This document shows positions 28,027 to 38,798 of a DNA stretch of 64,000 bases, in pieces (the stretch's first letter is position 1; every line of letters begins with the position of its first letter). The translations under genes and the position numbers were made by a program. This DNA is from Rhizorhapis suberifaciens. GTDB taxonomy: Bacteria > Pseudomonadota > Alphaproteobacteria > Sphingomonadales > Sphingomonadaceae. The stretch spans positions 329,843-393,842 of the forward strand of contig NZ_JACHOV010000002.1 in assembly GCF_014200045.1 (NCBI RefSeq), written 5' to 3'. The notes under the pieces are model-generated. The model did not search any database and was not told where the DNA came from. It saw only the letters and a program-made list of their open reading frames with translations.

Positions 28027-29190
28027 ATGGAGCGCCGGAGGATCTCGATTTTTGGGGCGACCGGCTCAGTGGGTCAATCCACGTTGGACCTCATCGGGCG
28101 TGAGCCGGAAGTTTTCGAGGTCGTTGCCTTGACCGCCAATCGCGACGCTGAAGCACTGGCCCACGCAGCCCGCGCCTTCCGCGCCAAAATGGCGGTGATT
28201 GCAGATGAAAGCCACTATGAAGCCCTTCGGCAAGCGCTTGCCGGGTCCGGCATCGAAGCTGCGGCAGGCGATCAGGCGTTGGTGGACGCTGCGCGGATAG
28301 AGGCCGACTGGACGATGGCAGCCATCGTCGGATGTGCCGGTCTTCGCCCGACATTGACGGCTTTGCAGCAGGGACGGACGGTCGCGCTCGCTAACAAGGA
28401 ATCGCTTGTGTCGGCGGGCGTACTGATGATGGAAGCAGTGCGTCGTTCCGGCGCGACGCTTTTGCCCGTGGACAGCGAACATAACGCCATTTTCCAATGT
28501 CTCGCCGGTGGCCGGATCGAGGACGTGCGACGCATCACGCTGACCGCCAGCGGAGGACCGTTCCGAACCTTCACGCGCGAGGAGATGAAGATGGTCACGC
28601 CCGCCCAGGCTGTCCGGCATCCCAACTGGTCGATGGGCGCGAAGATCAGCATCGATAGTGCGACGATGATGAACAAAGGGCTGGAACTAATAGAAGCGCA
28701 TCATCTTTTTCCCGTGGGCCTCGATCGCCTTGGCATATTGGTCCATCCGCAATCGGTGATCCATTCCCTTGTTGAGTTTTGCGATCGTTCCACGCTGGCG
28801 CAACTCGGCAGTCCGGACATGCGTATTCCTATTGCGCATGCCCTAGCCTGGCCAGAGCGCCTTGAGACGCCGTGCACGCCGTTGGATCTTGTGGCGATTG
28901 GGCGGTTGGATTTTGAAGAGCCTGACGAGGAGCGTTTTCCCGCGATCCGGCTGGCGCGGGCTGCGGCAGAAGCTGACGGAGCAGCGCCAGCTATATTGAA
29001 TGCGGCGAACGAAGTGGCTGTCGAAGCGTTTCTGCAGGGAAAAATAGGTTTCCTTGATATTGCCATGATTGTGGCCGAAACACTGGAGCGCTACAGTCCA
29101 ACGGGACCGCAGGGGATAGAGGATGTTTTCATGATCGATCATGAGGCGCGCCGCGTGGCGGGCATGATCCTGGAGAAAGTGCTCAATTGA
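28027..29190 (+). CDS. dxr: 1-deoxy-D-xylulose 5-phosphate reductoisomerase
   Basis: Second enzyme of the non-mevalonate isoprenoid pathway. ISIFGATGSVGQSTLDL binds NADPH, LANKESLVSAG and LLPVDSEHNAIFQ hold the substrate and metal ligands, and ATMMNKGLELIEAHHLF is the C-terminal block. GTG at 28021 is possible, but the ATG at 28027 is preferred. Its product feeds the uppS substrate supply. The end overlaps the TTG start of rseP. Confidence 0.96.
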   Translation: MERRRISIFGATGSVGQSTLDLIGREPEVFEVVALTANRDAEALAHAARAFRAKMAVIADESHYEALRQALAGSGIEAAAGDQALVDAARIEADWTMAAIVGCAGLRPTLTALQQGRTVALANKESLVSAGVLMMEAVRRSGATLLPVDSEHNAIFQCLAGGRIEDVRRITLTASGGPFRTFTREEMKMVTPAQAVRHPNWSMGAKISIDSATMMNKGLELIEAHHLFPVGLDRLGILVHPQSVIHSLVEFCDRSTLAQLGSPDMRIPIAHALAWPERLETPCTPLDLVAIGRLDFEEPDEERFPAIRLARAAAEADGAAPAILNAANEVAVEAFLQGKIGFLDIAMIVAETLERYSPTGPQGIEDVFMIDHEARRVAGMILEKVLN

Positions 29191-30320
29191 CCGAAAGTCC
29201 CGGCTTTTTGCTGACCATAGTCGCGTTTATCGCGGTCATCGGACCTCTCGTTTTCGTACATGAGATGGGCCATTATCTTGTCGGCCGGCTGTTCGGCGTA
29301 AAGGCGGAAACCTTTTCAATCGGCGTCGGCAAGGAACTGGCGCATTGGACCGACAAAAGAGGAACGCGCTGGCGGCTCGCCGCCCTCCCGCTTGGCGGCT
29401 ATGTCAAGTTCAAGGGCGATATGGACGGGTCGAGTCAGCCCGATGCGCGCTGGCTGGAACTGCCGCCGCATGAACGCGCGGAATGCTTTCCGGGCAAGCC
29501 GCTATGGCAGCGCGCGCTGATTGTCGTGGCGGGTCCCGCCATTAACTTCCTGTTCGCCATTGTCGTGCTGGCTGGCTTTGCCATGATTTATGGCCAGAAC
29601 GTCACGCCGCCCATCGTGAATAGCTTGATCGAAGGGTCGGCAGCCCAAAAGGCCGGTTTGCGGAGCGGAGACAGGATCGTCGCCATTGACGGTCATGAAA
29701 TCGACCGGTTCGATCAGGTGGCGCAGTCGGTTTTCTATCGGCCTGACGAAGTGGCGCATTTCGCGATTGAGCGGAATGGCGAGGTAGAGTTGATGCCGGT
29801 CCGCATTGGGGTCAGAAAAGAAGTCGACCGGTTCGGTAATGAATATCGCATCGGTCTGATCGGCATTCAAAGTCCGCAATCGGAACTGCGTCAGGTTTCG
29901 CCCTTGGAGGCTCCAGCCATAGCGGTGGAGCGCACCGGCGCGATTGTGCGCTTGATGGTCAATACCATAGGGCAGATCATCAGTGGTCGCCGGTCGCTGG
30001 AAGAATTGGGAGGTCCGCTGAAGATCGCCCAGATTTCTGGCGAGCAGGCGGGCCGGGGGTTTGAAGATTTTATCTTCTTCATGGCCCTTATCTCGATTAA
30101 CCTCGCGTTCATCAACCTGTTGCCAATCCCGATGCTTGATGGCGGACATCTGCTTTTTTACGGGATCGAGGCAATCCAAAGAAAACCTGTCAGCCCTGTA
30201 GTTCAGGAGTGGGCGTTCCGTTCGGGGCTTGCATTGCTGCTGACAGTCATGCTTTTCGTTACGTTCAACGATTTATCGTCTTTCGGGGTCTGGAAAGGCT
30301 TGTCCGGCTTGATTGGCTGA
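29187..30320 (+). CDS. rseP: Site-2 protease RseP/MmpA
   Basis: Intramembrane zinc protease that trims anti-sigma factors or membrane proteins. The zinc site is H25-E26-x2-H29 in FVHEMGHYL, and the third ligand lies in LLPIPMLDGGHLL near the C-terminus. A single PDZ domain occupies about residues 125-205. The start is TTG, overlapping the dxr stop by 4 bases. Four membrane segments are expected. Confidence 0.94.
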   Translation: MTESPGFLLTIVAFIAVIGPLVFVHEMGHYLVGRLFGVKAETFSIGVGKELAHWTDKRGTRWRLAALPLGGYVKFKGDMDGSSQPDARWLELPPHERAECFPGKPLWQRALIVVAGPAINFLFAIVVLAGFAMIYGQNVTPPIVNSLIEGSAAQKAGLRSGDRIVAIDGHEIDRFDQVAQSVFYRPDEVAHFAIERNGEVELMPVRIGVRKEVDRFGNEYRIGLIGIQSPQSELRQVSPLEAPAIAVERTGAIVRLMVNTIGQIISGRRSLEELGGPLKIAQISGEQAGRGFEDFIFFMALISINLAFINLLPIPMLDGGHLLFYGIEAIQRKPVSPVVQEWAFRSGLALLLTVMLFVTFNDLSSFGVWKGLSGLIG

Positions 30321-30393
30321 CATGCATGGGGCAGGGAGGGTCCGGGCAATTCGGTCAGAGCCCGGATTTTTTGTATTTGAAGGTGGAAAACGC

Positions 30394-33087
30394 GTGACAG
30401 CGACGAGAAACGGCAACTTCAATCAGCGTCTTACCCTTGTTCTACTGACCGGAACGATCCTGGCAGGAACATCCGGCCCGCTCTGGGCGCAAGAGGCTGC
30501 GCCTCCTGCCGCTCAGCCGTCCCCGGCTCAATCGCCCGCAGCGGCGCCCGCAGCGCCGCCCGCGGGGCAGGCTCCAGCGGTGGCGCAGCCGGCGGGCACG
30601 ATCAAGTCTATCTCCGTCACCGGAGCGCAGCGGCTGGAGCCCGACACGGTTCTGTCCTACACGAAACTGCGCGTCGGACAGCCCTATACCCGTGAGGCCC
30701 TTGACCTTGCATTGAAGGATTTGTTTGCAACCGAGCTTTTCGCCGATGTTCAGATCCGCGATGAAGCGGGCAATCTGGTTATCGAGATCAAGGAAAATCC
30801 GGTCATTAATCGTATCGTTCTGGAAGGCAATAAGCGCCTGAAGGAAGATAAGATCATGCCGGAGATCAAGCTCGCTCCGCGCCAGATATTCACCCGATCG
30901 AAAGTGCGCGCCGATGTCGCCCGCATCATCGAGCTTTACCGCCGGCAAGGGCGTTTTGCGGCAACGGTCGACCCGAAAATGGTCCAGCTCGACCAGAATC
31001 GCGTGGATATCGTCTTCGAGATCACCGAAGGACCCAAGTCCAAGGTTCGGCAGATCAACATCATCGGCAACGACAAATTTTCCGACGGTAAATTGCGCAG
31101 CGAAATGGCGACGAAACAGGCGCGTTTCTTTCGCCTGTTCAGTTCCGGCACCAGCTATGATCCCGATCGCCTGGCTTATGACCAGCAGAAGCTGCGGCAA
31201 TTTTACCTGACGGAGGGCTATGCCGACTTTCGTGTAATCTCTGCTGTGGCGGAGCTTACGCCCAACAAGCAGGACTTCATCATCACCTATGTGGTGGAAG
31301 AAGGCGACCGCTATAAATTTGGTGATGTGAAAGTCGAAAGCGAAATTCGCGATCTGCAGGCAGCCACGCTAGAGAAGCTGGTGCCGATGAAGAAAGGCGA
31401 CTGGTATAACGCCAAGCAGGTGGAAGATACCGTCAACTCGATGACCGAGACGGCGGGCCTGTTCGGCTATGCCTTTGCTGAGGTGAATCCGGATTTCAAC
31501 CGGAGCAAGGAAAACCTGACCATGTCGCTCACCTTCCGGGTGAACGATGCGCCTCGCGTCTATGTTGAGCGGGTCGATATTACCGGCAATACATTGACGC
31601 AGGACAAGGTCATTCGGCGCGAATTCCGGCTGAATGAAGGCGACGCTTTCAACAGCTTCCAGGTGAAGCGTTCCGCCGATCGCATCAAATCGCTCGGCTA
31701 TTTCCAGGAAAAGCTGGAGATAGAACAGAAGCCGGGCTCTGCGCCTGACCGGATTGTGCTTGAAACCAATGTCGAGGAAAAATCGACTGGAGAGTTGCAG
31801 CTTTCGGCCGGCTTTTCGAGCCTTGAGAAGTTCATCGTGTCAGCCTCGATCCGCCAGCGCAACTTCCGCGGCAAAGGTCAGGAACTGCGCGCGAGCGTCA
31901 ACTATTCCAACTATTCCAAGTCGATCGAGCTGGGCTTCACCGAGCCCTATCTGTTCGACCGCAACATCGCGCTTGGTGGCGACATTTTCCGGCGTGATTT
32001 GAACAGCTTTAACTATATCAATAACAACGACCGCAACACGACTTATGAGCAGACGACCACCGGGTTCCAGATCCGGGCTGGCGTCCCGCTGACGGAATAT
32101 ATGTCGCTGGCGCTGCGTTATGGGCTGAGCTTTGACGATGTGACGTTGGACAAGGACCAGTTTTATTCCGACGTTGACGGTGATGGTGATCTGGAATGCG
32201 ATCCTATCCTTGCAGGCCGCTATCTGTGTGACGCTATTGGCAAGCGGACGACCTCGTCACTCGGCTATTCGCTGATTTATGATACTCGCGACAATCGTAT
32301 TCGTCCGACGAAGGGACACAGTGTTACATTTTCGCAGGATTTCGCCGGTTTAGGCGGCAGCGTAAGATATCTGCGGAGCCGCATCGATGCCGACAAATTC
32401 TGGAATATCGGCAGCGGATTCATTTTCTCATTGAGTGGTGAGGCCGGATATATTCACTCGCTGGAAGGCAAGCGGTTCGACGATCAGAATAACGAAATTG
32501 ACAAGGTGCGGCTGACCGATCGCTTCTTCCTGGGTGAGCCGCAGATCAGGGGCTTCGATATTCGCGGCGTCGGCCCCAGGGTCAAGCGCTTCTTCCTTAC
32601 CGATGCGGATAATGATGGTGTGTATGAGCGGGCGTCGGGGAATGATTCCCAAGATGATGCATTGGGCGGCAAAATTTATTATCTGGCACGAGCCGAGATT
32701 GAAATTCCGCTGGGCTCCGGAGCGCGCGAAATGGGTCTCCGGCCCTCCATATTCGTGGACGCCGGCGCCGTTGCGGGCCTTAAAGACCCCATCGAAACGA
32801 ACTTCCCTGGATTTTGTACGCAGACCGCGACCGGCGGGGCAGTGACACGACAGAATGCGGGAGGTACTCCTCAGCAGCCAACATGTCCGACCGGTTTCAC
32901 CTTTGCCGGGGGCAATTTCGAGGAAGACTATCTCGGGGATACACTCAAACCTCGTGTTTCGGTTGGCTTTGGCGTCAACTGGAACTCGCCTTTCGGCCCG
33001 TTCAGGATCGATATAGCCAAGGCTCTGTTAAAAGAGCCGGGGGACGAAACAAAATTGTTCACATTCAATGTAGGGACACAATTCTGA
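30394..33087 (+). CDS. bamA: Outer membrane protein assembly factor BamA
   Basis: Omp85 protein that inserts beta-barrels in the outer membrane. After the signal peptide (ending LWAQ) comes an unusual stretch of about 40 Pro/Ala/Gln residues, then five POTRA domains (about residues 65-440) and a 16-strand barrel with QIRGFDIRGVGPR, the conserved lid-loop motif, and a terminal FNVGTQF strand. GTG at 30394 is chosen because AAGGTGG lies just before it and it gives a clean signal peptide. The frame itself stays open to 30313. The ATG of the next gene overlaps the stop. Confidence 0.95.
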   Translation: MTATRNGNFNQRLTLVLLTGTILAGTSGPLWAQEAAPPAAQPSPAQSPAAAPAAPPAGQAPAVAQPAGTIKSISVTGAQRLEPDTVLSYTKLRVGQPYTREALDLALKDLFATELFADVQIRDEAGNLVIEIKENPVINRIVLEGNKRLKEDKIMPEIKLAPRQIFTRSKVRADVARIIELYRRQGRFAATVDPKMVQLDQNRVDIVFEITEGPKSKVRQINIIGNDKFSDGKLRSEMATKQARFFRLFSSGTSYDPDRLAYDQQKLRQFYLTEGYADFRVISAVAELTPNKQDFIITYVVEEGDRYKFGDVKVESEIRDLQAATLEKLVPMKKGDWYNAKQVEDTVNSMTETAGLFGYAFAEVNPDFNRSKENLTMSLTFRVNDAPRVYVERVDITGNTLTQDKVIRREFRLNEGDAFNSFQVKRSADRIKSLGYFQEKLEIEQKPGSAPDRIVLETNVEEKSTGELQLSAGFSSLEKFIVSASIRQRNFRGKGQELRASVNYSNYSKSIELGFTEPYLFDRNIALGGDIFRRDLNSFNYINNNDRNTTYEQTTTGFQIRAGVPLTEYMSLALRYGLSFDDVTLDKDQFYSDVDGDGDLECDPILAGRYLCDAIGKRTTSSLGYSLIYDTRDNRIRPTKGHSVTFSQDFAGLGGSVRYLRSRIDADKFWNIGSGFIFSLSGEAGYIHSLEGKRFDDQNNEIDKVRLTDRFFLGEPQIRGFDIRGVGPRVKRFFLTDADNDGVYERASGNDSQDDALGGKIYYLARAEIEIPLGSGAREMGLRPSIFVDAGAVAGLKDPIETNFPGFCTQTATGGAVTRQNAGGTPQQPTCPTGFTFAGGNFEEDYLGDTLKPRVSVGFGVNWNSPFGPFRIDIAKALLKEPGDETKLFTFNVGTQF

Positions 33088-33710
33088 TGAAGATGATGCT
33101 AAAGGCCGCGGCACTTGGTCTCGCGCCAATTGCCGGTTTTGCGATGATTGCCGCGCCTGCCGCTGCTCAGACCAAGCTGGGTGTTGGAGTAGCCGACCTG
33201 GAGCAGGCGATGGTTAAATCGACCGCTTTCACTAACGCGATGACCGCGATGCAGACCACGTACAAGACTCAGATCGACGCATTCAACGCGCGCAAGACGA
33301 CTTTGGATACGGAACTCCAGACCAAGGCGAATGAGCTTCAGGCGGCACAGAAAGCCGCAGGCAGCAACACTGCGTCGCTGCAGCCGAAGATTGAAGCCTT
33401 TCAGCAGCGCCGGGCAGCCATTCAGCAGGAGCTTTCCACCCTTGGCCGTCCCATCGCTATGGCTCAGGCCTATGTCGAGGAACAGATTTCGGCGAAGATC
33501 AGCGATGCTTTGAAGACCGCGATGGTTAAGCGCAAGGTTGACCTGGTGCTTCAGCCTGGTGCGACGGTATCCTATCAACCAACCGTTGATATCACTGATT
33601 CCGTGACCACCGAACTCAACGCTCTGGTCTCCAGCGCGCAGATCGTGCCGCCGGCCGGCTGGCAGCCTGGCCAGCAGAAGCAACAGCCCGCTTCCACGCC
33701 CAGCCGGTAA
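33087..33710 (+). CDS. Periplasmic chaperone OmpH/Skp
   Basis: The product has a signal peptide (cleavage near APAAAQ), then a start typical of Skp (KLGVGVADLEQAMVKSTAF) and a long charged coiled coil in two arms (about residues 55-165), followed by a Pro/Gln-rich tail. Skp-type chaperones hold unfolded outer-membrane proteins for delivery to BamA, which fits the position directly after bamA with an overlapping start codon. Confidence 0.88.
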   Translation: MKMMLKAAALGLAPIAGFAMIAAPAAAQTKLGVGVADLEQAMVKSTAFTNAMTAMQTTYKTQIDAFNARKTTLDTELQTKANELQAAQKAAGSNTASLQPKIEAFQQRRAAIQQELSTLGRPIAMAQAYVEEQISAKISDALKTAMVKRKVDLVLQPGATVSYQPTVDITDSVTTELNALVSSAQIVPPAGWQPGQQKQQPASTPSR

Positions 33711-33716
33711 TCGCCA

Positions 33717-34193
33717 ATGAGTGAAGGGGTAGATGCAGGGGCTTTCAAGGGCCCGCTGGACGTTCGCGCTGTAATGGCGGCGCTGCCGCATCGCTTCCCA
33801 ATGCTGTTGATCGACCGCGTGGAAAGCATGGAGCTCAACAAATCCATTCACGCGGTCAAGGCGGTGTCGATCAACGAGCCGTTTTTCCAGGGGCATTTCC
33901 CAGATCGGCCCATCATGCCGGGTGTGCTGCTGGTGGAGGCGATCGCGCAAGCCGCTGGCATATTGGCGGTGGAGTCGCTTGGGCTCTCCGGATCGGGAAA
34001 GCTGGTGTATTTCATGGGCATCGACGGCGCCAAATTCCGTGCGCCCGTTGAGCCCGGATGTCTGATCGACTTTCACGTTACTTTTACGCAGGTGCGCGGC
34101 AGTATCTGCAAGTTTGAAGGCAAAGCGATGGTGGGGGGTAAGTTAATGGCGGAGGCGCAATGCACCGCCATGATCGCTGATCCTCCGGCCTGA
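33717..34193 (+). CDS. fabZ: 3-hydroxyacyl-ACP dehydratase FabZ
   Basis: Hot-dog fold dehydratase of fatty acid elongation. [14 protein letters not shown] is the family start, [20 protein letters not shown], split by its Pro, carries the catalytic His and Glu. The 158-residue length is right. It follows the chaperone gene by 6 bases, the common bamA-skp-fabZ order without lpxD or lpxA, as expected in a bacterium that lacks ordinary lipopolysaccharide. Confidence 0.95.
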   Translation: MSEGVDAGAFKGPLDVRAVMAALPHRFPMLLIDRVESMELNKSIHAVKAVSINEPFFQGHFPDRPIMPGVLLVEAIAQAAGILAVESLGLSGSGKLVYFMGIDGAKFRAPVEPGCLIDFHVTFTQVRGSICKFEGKAMVGGKLMAEAQCTAMIADPPA

Positions 34194-34235
34194 AGGGCAG
34201 CGGCAGGCTCGGATCGGTTCATCTGAACGATATTC

Positions 34236-34318
34236 TCGTCCCCAGCGCAGGCAGGGGCCTTGCTGTCTTTTACCGCATTGGATAAGAAAAGCTGGGGGCG
34301 CGCCTGCGCTGGGACGAC
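34236..34318. repeat. Long imperfect palindrome between fabZ and rpmE
   Basis: GTCCCCAGCGCAGGC (34238-34252) is complementary, apart from one extra C, to GCCTGCGCTGGGAC (34302-34315). The inner arms (AGGGGCCTTGCTGTCTTTT and AAGAAAAGCTGGGGGCG) also pair imperfectly, giving a stem of about 35 bp. It resembles other dispersed palindromic elements of sphingomonads and holds no gene. Confidence 0.6.
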
Positions 34319-34460
34319 GGGATTTGGAAGGGCCGCCATCTCATGGTCGGCGGCTCTCTTTGCTTGCCATTGCAAGCAAATCCAGTTAGGGGCCGCACTT
34401 CGCGAATTTTTCAGCATCCTCAGGCTGGTCGGAAACCAGTCGGCAATGGAGCAAATCGAC

Positions 34461-34691
34461 ATGAAACAAGACACGCATCCTGATTATCATTTCATCACCG
34501 TCCAGATGACCGACGGCACCTCCTTCCAGACCCGTTCGACCTGGGGTAAGGAAGGCGACACGCTGGCGCTCGACATCGATCCCACCTCGCACCCGGCCTG
34601 GACGGGCGGCAACCAGCGCCTGCTGGACGCTGGCGGTCAGGTTGCCCGCTTCAACAAGCGGTTCGGCGGGCTCACGCTCAAAAAGGGCTGA
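34461..34691 (+). CDS. rpmE: 50S ribosomal protein L31
   Basis: The 76-residue product starts [19 protein letters not shown], the start of L31, and contains [20 protein letters not shown] and RFNKRFGG. The CxxC zinc pair is missing, so this is the zinc-free (C-minus) form. The ATG at 34461 fits the family start; GGAG lies 11 bases upstream. A strong terminator follows directly. Confidence 0.93.
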   Translation: MKQDTHPDYHFITVQMTDGTSFQTRSTWGKEGDTLALDIDPTSHPAWTGGNQRLLDAGGQVARFNKRFGGLTLKKG

Positions 34692-34714
34692 GCGGTTCAA
34701 GACCGAAATGCAGA

Positions 34715-34740
34715 GGGCGCCGGGTTCGGCGCCCTTTTTT
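34715..34740 (+). terminator. Rho-independent terminator after rpmE
   Basis: GGGCGCC (34715-34721) pairs perfectly with GGCGCCC (34728-34734) over a GGGTTC loop, followed by six T. It separates rpmE from the phosphorelay operon. Confidence 0.9.
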
Positions 34741-34904
34741 GTTTCTCGGAAATGCCTTGCTATCGGTCCCTTTCACCTTGGCAAAGCTTCTACTCCTGCC
34801 CGAAGCCAAAAATACGACACAAAAAACGAGCAAGCATCCTCCATCTGCGGTAACATGAATCCCATCGTAGCTCTCGGCGGCGTTTCACCGGGAGAGGAAC
34901 TGTC

Positions 34905-35705
34905 ATGGAGGACCGCAGCACAGCAGCAGGTCCTGAAAGGGCGAAGGCTGGCGCGGCCGGCAAAACGGCCACACTGGCAGCGGGGCTTTTTGTTTGTCTT
35001 GGATGGGCCCTCATCTTGGGCTGGATGGTGCCAACTCCGGCCCGGGCTGACCCCTATGGCGACGCCAGGGCGGCGCAGGTCAGGGGCGATTATGCTACGG
35101 CCGCACGCATCTACCGATCTCTTGCCGATCAAGGCAATGTAGCCGCCCTTACCCAATTAGGAATTCTCTATCGCGTCGGCAGGGGCGTGCCTCGTGATTA
35201 TGATGAGGCTGTTACACTGCTTCACCGCGCCGCCGCGATGGGATCGCCCACCGCTCAATTTCAGATGGGCGACATGCTACTTCGCGGTCTTGGTGTCCAG
35301 CAAGACTTGCTGGACGCTGCTCGTTGGTACACACGTGCAGCCGAACAAGGTCATGCGCAGGCGCAATATTGCCTTGGGGTTCTATACAAGCTCGGCGGGG
35401 GCGTAAGGAAGAACGGCGCGCGTGCGGCCAAATGGTTCAGCCGGTCGGCAGCTCAGGGCTTGCCCGAGGCGCAATTTGAACTTGGTCAGCTATATTCTGC
35501 CGGACAAGGCGTTGGTCGGGACTATGTCGAGGCCCATAAATGGCTCTGGCTGGCGCGGAGCCGTGCGTCAATCAGCCGGACGAGAACAGCGGCCGCGGAG
35601 GCGTTGGTTCAGCTAGAGGGCAGGATGTCTGCTCAGCAGATTGCCACGGCCAGGAGTCAGGCGAAGGCCTGGCGAGCCGCTGGCAATGTGGGAGGCGGCG
35701 CATGA
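34905..35705 (+). CDS. Sel1-repeat protein with N-terminal membrane anchor
   Basis: After a membrane segment or signal peptide (about residues 20-47, ending ARADPYG) the product carries four to five Sel1-like TPR repeats (about residues 55-215), seen as [19 protein letters not shown], then [30 protein letters not shown] and [15 protein letters not shown]. Such repeats bind proteins or glycans, often in envelope signalling. It is the first gene of a four-gene operon and overlaps the kinase start by 4 bases. This suggests that it is the sensor partner of the kinase, but that is inference. Confidence 0.85.
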   Translation: MEDRSTAAGPERAKAGAAGKTATLAAGLFVCLGWALILGWMVPTPARADPYGDARAAQVRGDYATAARIYRSLADQGNVAALTQLGILYRVGRGVPRDYDEAVTLLHRAAAMGSPTAQFQMGDMLLRGLGVQQDLLDAARWYTRAAEQGHAQAQYCLGVLYKLGGGVRKNGARAAKWFSRSAAQGLPEAQFELGQLYSAGQGVGRDYVEAHKWLWLARSRASISRTRTAAAEALVQLEGRMSAQQIATARSQAKAWRAAGNVGGGA

Positions 35706-38371
35706 TTAAGCCTTCTATAAGCGGCTATGGTGTCGTGTTCATTGCTGGTTTGGTGAGCCTCGCAATCGCCATTGCTGTCTGGCAATGGCTTTCGCGAGAA
35801 CAGCAGACCTCAATAGAAACTTCATTTTCCCTGGAATCCGAGCAACGTTCTGAGGCCCTGAAACGGCAATTCGACTCTGAGACAAATCTGGTCGACTCTC
35901 TCGTCGCCTATTACAACACCTCTCCCAATATCGGTCGCAAAGAATTCAGCGGTTTTGCCAAGGCGCTTTTGGCGGACGTATCAAGCATCGAAGCCGTGCA
36001 GTTCGTGAACGTGGCAGATAACCGCTTTCCCGTAGAATATGTTGAAGTGCCGGAGGGAGCGGCGCCGCAGGAACCCGGATATGACTGGGGAACCGACCCT
36101 TCCGCTCGGGCAGCGTTGATCGCGGCGCGGGACAGCGGACAGGTCAGCGCAGCAGCGCACATCGCTTTGCAGGGTCAAGCCCCGGACAATCCTTATGTGG
36201 CTGTCTTTGCGCCCATTTATACCCCAGGCACAGACGCTTTGATGATGACGCAGGAGCAGCGACGCATCGCCAGTCGCGGCTTTATCGTGGCTATCGTCCG
36301 AATCGCCGATGTGGTGCAGGATTCGATGGATTTGATGCCGAGCAGCGGCGTAGACGTCTATCTTCTCGATGCCACAGCTCAGCCAGACCGGCGCGTCATA
36401 TTTTCGCTGCTGTCAGCCGAAACCGCCCGCCGATCGAAGGGCAGGCCAGGTTCGCTAGATAATGCTTTTAAAGCCAAGCTCTATCACTCGAGTTCGCTCG
36501 TCGTCGGGAGGAGCGTGTTTACCCTCTATGTCTCTGCGACCGACGAATATGGTCACAGGCGCAGCGAGCTTGCTGCGGGACCAACGATTGCTCTTGCCGG
36601 AGGCTTGGGGGTGACAGTGCTGCTGGTCATTTATCTCACGTCGCTTGCCAACCGGCGGCACAAGACCGAGCGGATCGTTGAAGAGCGTACCGCCGAACTG
36701 CGGCAGTTGAACCGCCAGCTTGAGGAACGCACTCTTCAGCTCGAAATTTCGGAAAGGGAATTAAGGACGGCCAAGGAAAAAGCGGAAGATGCGACGCGCG
36801 CCAAGAGCCAGTTCCTTGCCAATATGAGCCATGAAATCCGTACCCCGATGAACGGCGTCATCGGAGCGGCTGATTTGTTGAACGACACCGAGTTGGCGCC
36901 AGCGCAACGGGAATATCTGCAAATGATTACCCAATCGGCGGACTCCCTGCTGCATCTCATCAATGACATCCTCGATTTCTCCAAGATCGAGGCAGGCCGA
37001 TTGGAACTGGAAACCGCGCCGTTTCATCTTCGCGACGAATTGGCCGATACCATGCAGGCCTTTGCCGGCCGCGCCGCGGAAAAAGGCTTGGAACTTGCCT
37101 GTCATATAGCATTTGACGCGCCCGATAGTCTGATGGGCGATCGGCATCGGTTGCGCCAGGTGTTGGTTAACCTGGTCGGAAACGCGCTCCGCTTTACAGA
37201 AAAAGGTGAGGTGGTTCTGGACGTCCAGGTCGATAAAAGAGGGGATCGGCATGTGGGGTTGCACTTTGCCGTAAGCGACACCGGCTCCGGGATTGCCTTT
37301 GACAAGCAAAATGTAATTTTCGATGCTTTTTCGCAGGCCGACACGTCATTCACGCGGCGATTTGGCGGAACCGGGTTGGGCTTGTCCATTGCGTCGCAGT
37401 TGGTGGCGTTGATGGGAGGGCGGCTCGAAGTTGAAAGTGAGTTGGGCCGAGGCAGCGTTTTTCGTTTCAGCCTGCCCTTTAAAATCGCTGATGAAGAAGT
37501 ACCCGACGAACAGATGTTGCAGCCAAGCCTGCATGCTCTGCCCGTGCTGGTGATCGACGACAATGAAACCAACCGCCGCATTTTGGAAGAAATGCTGCGC
37601 GGCTGGGGCATGAGGCCGCATGTGGCCGAAAGTGGCGCGCACGCGCTTGCGACGCTACACAGAATGGCCGGTGAGGGGAGGCCTTATCGATTGGTGCTGC
37701 TCGACATGTTGATGCCCGTCATGGACGGGCTGGCGGTAGCGGAGGCCATCCATGGGGCGCCGGAGTTGGGTAGTCCTGCCATCATCATGCTCTCTTCCGC
37801 CCATAAGGATGACATTGTGAGGCGTGCCGGGGTGATAGGCGTAAGTCACTTCATGTTGAAACCGGTGCGGCAATCTGAATTGCTTGAGACCATTTTTGCC
37901 GTTCTGGGCGTTACTGCAAGTGACGGAGTTGATACGCCCCCAGATTTAGTTGCGGATGCGCGGCCGCTCAAAGTGCTGATAGCCGAGGATAATGCCGTAA
38001 ATCAGCGGCTTGCACAGCGTTTGTTGGAACGACGGGGTCATGAGGCTACCGTTGTCGGGGACGGGGCGGAAGCGGTGTCCGCGCTTGCCAATGGATCGTT
38101 CGACCTAGTGCTGATGGACGTTCAGATGCCGAATATGGACGGATTTCAGGCGACAGCCGCCATCAGGCAGAGGGAGAAGGATACCGGGCGGCATATACCG
38201 ATCATCGCGATGACCGCTCATGCGATGCGTGGCGATCGAGAACGTTGTTTGGCCGCCGGAATGGATGGTTATGTTTCCAAGCCTCTTCGGTCAGAGGATT
38301 TCTACGCAGCCCTCAATGCCTATCGGGAGGACCTTTTGCGAACTGAAGTCGACAAAGAAGGGGATGAGTAG
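35702..38371 (+). CDS. CHASE-type hybrid histidine kinase with two receiver domains
   Basis: The 889-residue product has a membrane helix (residues 8-28), an extracytoplasmic CHASE-like sensor domain (about 35-295), a second helix (about 297-318) and a coiled linker. A HisKA domain follows with H377 in [11 protein letters not shown], then an ATPase domain with [15 protein letters not shown] and FGGTGLGLS. It ends with two receivers with phospho-acceptor D668 ([11 protein letters not shown]) and D806 ([11 protein letters not shown]). The ATG at 35702 overlaps the Sel1 gene stop; the frame is open further upstream but that part is antiparallel coding noise. No DNA-binding output is present, so phosphate must go on to the Hpt protein encoded next. 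Confidence 0.93.
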   Translation: MIKPSISGYGVVFIAGLVSLAIAIAVWQWLSREQQTSIETSFSLESEQRSEALKRQFDSETNLVDSLVAYYNTSPNIGRKEFSGFAKALLADVSSIEAVQFVNVADNRFPVEYVEVPEGAAPQEPGYDWGTDPSARAALIAARDSGQVSAAAHIALQGQAPDNPYVAVFAPIYTPGTDALMMTQEQRRIASRGFIVAIVRIADVVQDSMDLMPSSGVDVYLLDATAQPDRRVIFSLLSAETARRSKGRPGSLDNAFKAKLYHSSSLVVGRSVFTLYVSATDEYGHRRSELAAGPTIALAGGLGVTVLLVIYLTSLANRRHKTERIVEERTAELRQLNRQLEERTLQLEISERELRTAKEKAEDATRAKSQFLANMSHEIRTPMNGVIGAADLLNDTELAPAQREYLQMITQSADSLLHLINDILDFSKIEAGRLELETAPFHLRDELADTMQAFAGRAAEKGLELACHIAFDAPDSLMGDRHRLRQVLVNLVGNALRFTEKGEVVLDVQVDKRGDRHVGLHFAVSDTGSGIAFDKQNVIFDAFSQADTSFTRRFGGTGLGLSIASQLVALMGGRLEVESELGRGSVFRFSLPFKIADEEVPDEQMLQPSLHALPVLVIDDNETNRRILEEMLRGWGMRPHVAESGAHALATLHRMAGEGRPYRLVLLDMLMPVMDGLAVAEAIHGAPELGSPAIIMLSSAHKDDIVRRAGVIGVSHFMLKPVRQSELLETIFAVLGVTASDGVDTPPDLVADARPLKVLIAEDNAVNQRLAQRLLERRGHEATVVGDGAEAVSALANGSFDLVLMDVQMPNMDGFQATAAIRQREKDTGRHIPIIAMTAHAMRGDRERCLAAGMDGYVSKPLRSEDFYAALNAYREDLLRTEVDKEGDE

Positions 38372-38389
38372 GAAAGGAGGGCGTGAGCC

Positions 38390-38755
38390 ATGATCAAGCT
38401 GGACTGGGAACGAGCGCTCGAAAATGTCGATGGCAGTGAGGATTTGCTCCTCGAGCTGGCGAAAGTGTTCATCGAGAGCAGTCCCGACATGATGCAGCAG
38501 GCCCGCGAAGCCATTAATAGCGGTGACGCGGGCGCCTTGCATCGCGCAGCCCACAACATCAAAGGCTCCGCTCGTATCTTCGCGGTTGGAGATGCAGTCG
38601 ACGAAGCCATGCGGCTGGAAGTGATGGGGGCTGAAGGCGACCTCCGAGATGCGGAGGAATGCTTTGCCGCGCTGGACAAAACAGTCGCGCAACTCACGGC
38701 TGTATTGAAGGAGTTAATCGGGCAGGCGGGGGCGGGGGAGAAGAAAAAATTATAG
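38390..38755 (+). CDS. Hpt-domain phosphotransfer protein
   Basis: A free 121-residue four-helix Hpt protein with the phospho-accepting H55 in AHNIKGSARIF. It begins 18 bases after the hybrid kinase and contains no other domain. In a multistep relay it would take phosphate from the kinase receivers and hand it to a further receiver, and the only one encoded nearby is fused to the dehydrogenase that follows. A ribosome site (GGAAAGGAGGG) precedes the ATG. Confidence 0.9.
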   Translation: MIKLDWERALENVDGSEDLLLELAKVFIESSPDMMQQAREAINSGDAGALHRAAHNIKGSARIFAVGDAVDEAMRLEVMGAEGDLRDAEECFAALDKTVAQLTAVLKELIGQAGAGEKKKL

Positions 38756-38798
38756 AGCCGCGCGGATGATGCGCCCGATTGGGCAAAGGACGAACGTC

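Noticed and set aside
30313..30393. Longer BamA N-terminus starting with TTG
   Set aside because: It would bury the signal peptide; GTG at 30394 has a ribosome site and gives a normal signal peptide.
32814..33086. Extension of the OmpH/Skp frame into the end of bamA
   Set aside because: The signal peptide begins at the ATG at 33087, which overlaps the bamA stop in the usual way.
35540..35701. 54-codon extension of the hybrid kinase
   Set aside because: It lies inside the Sel1 gene in another frame and has no membrane or domain signal; ATG at 35702 shows the usual overlap.
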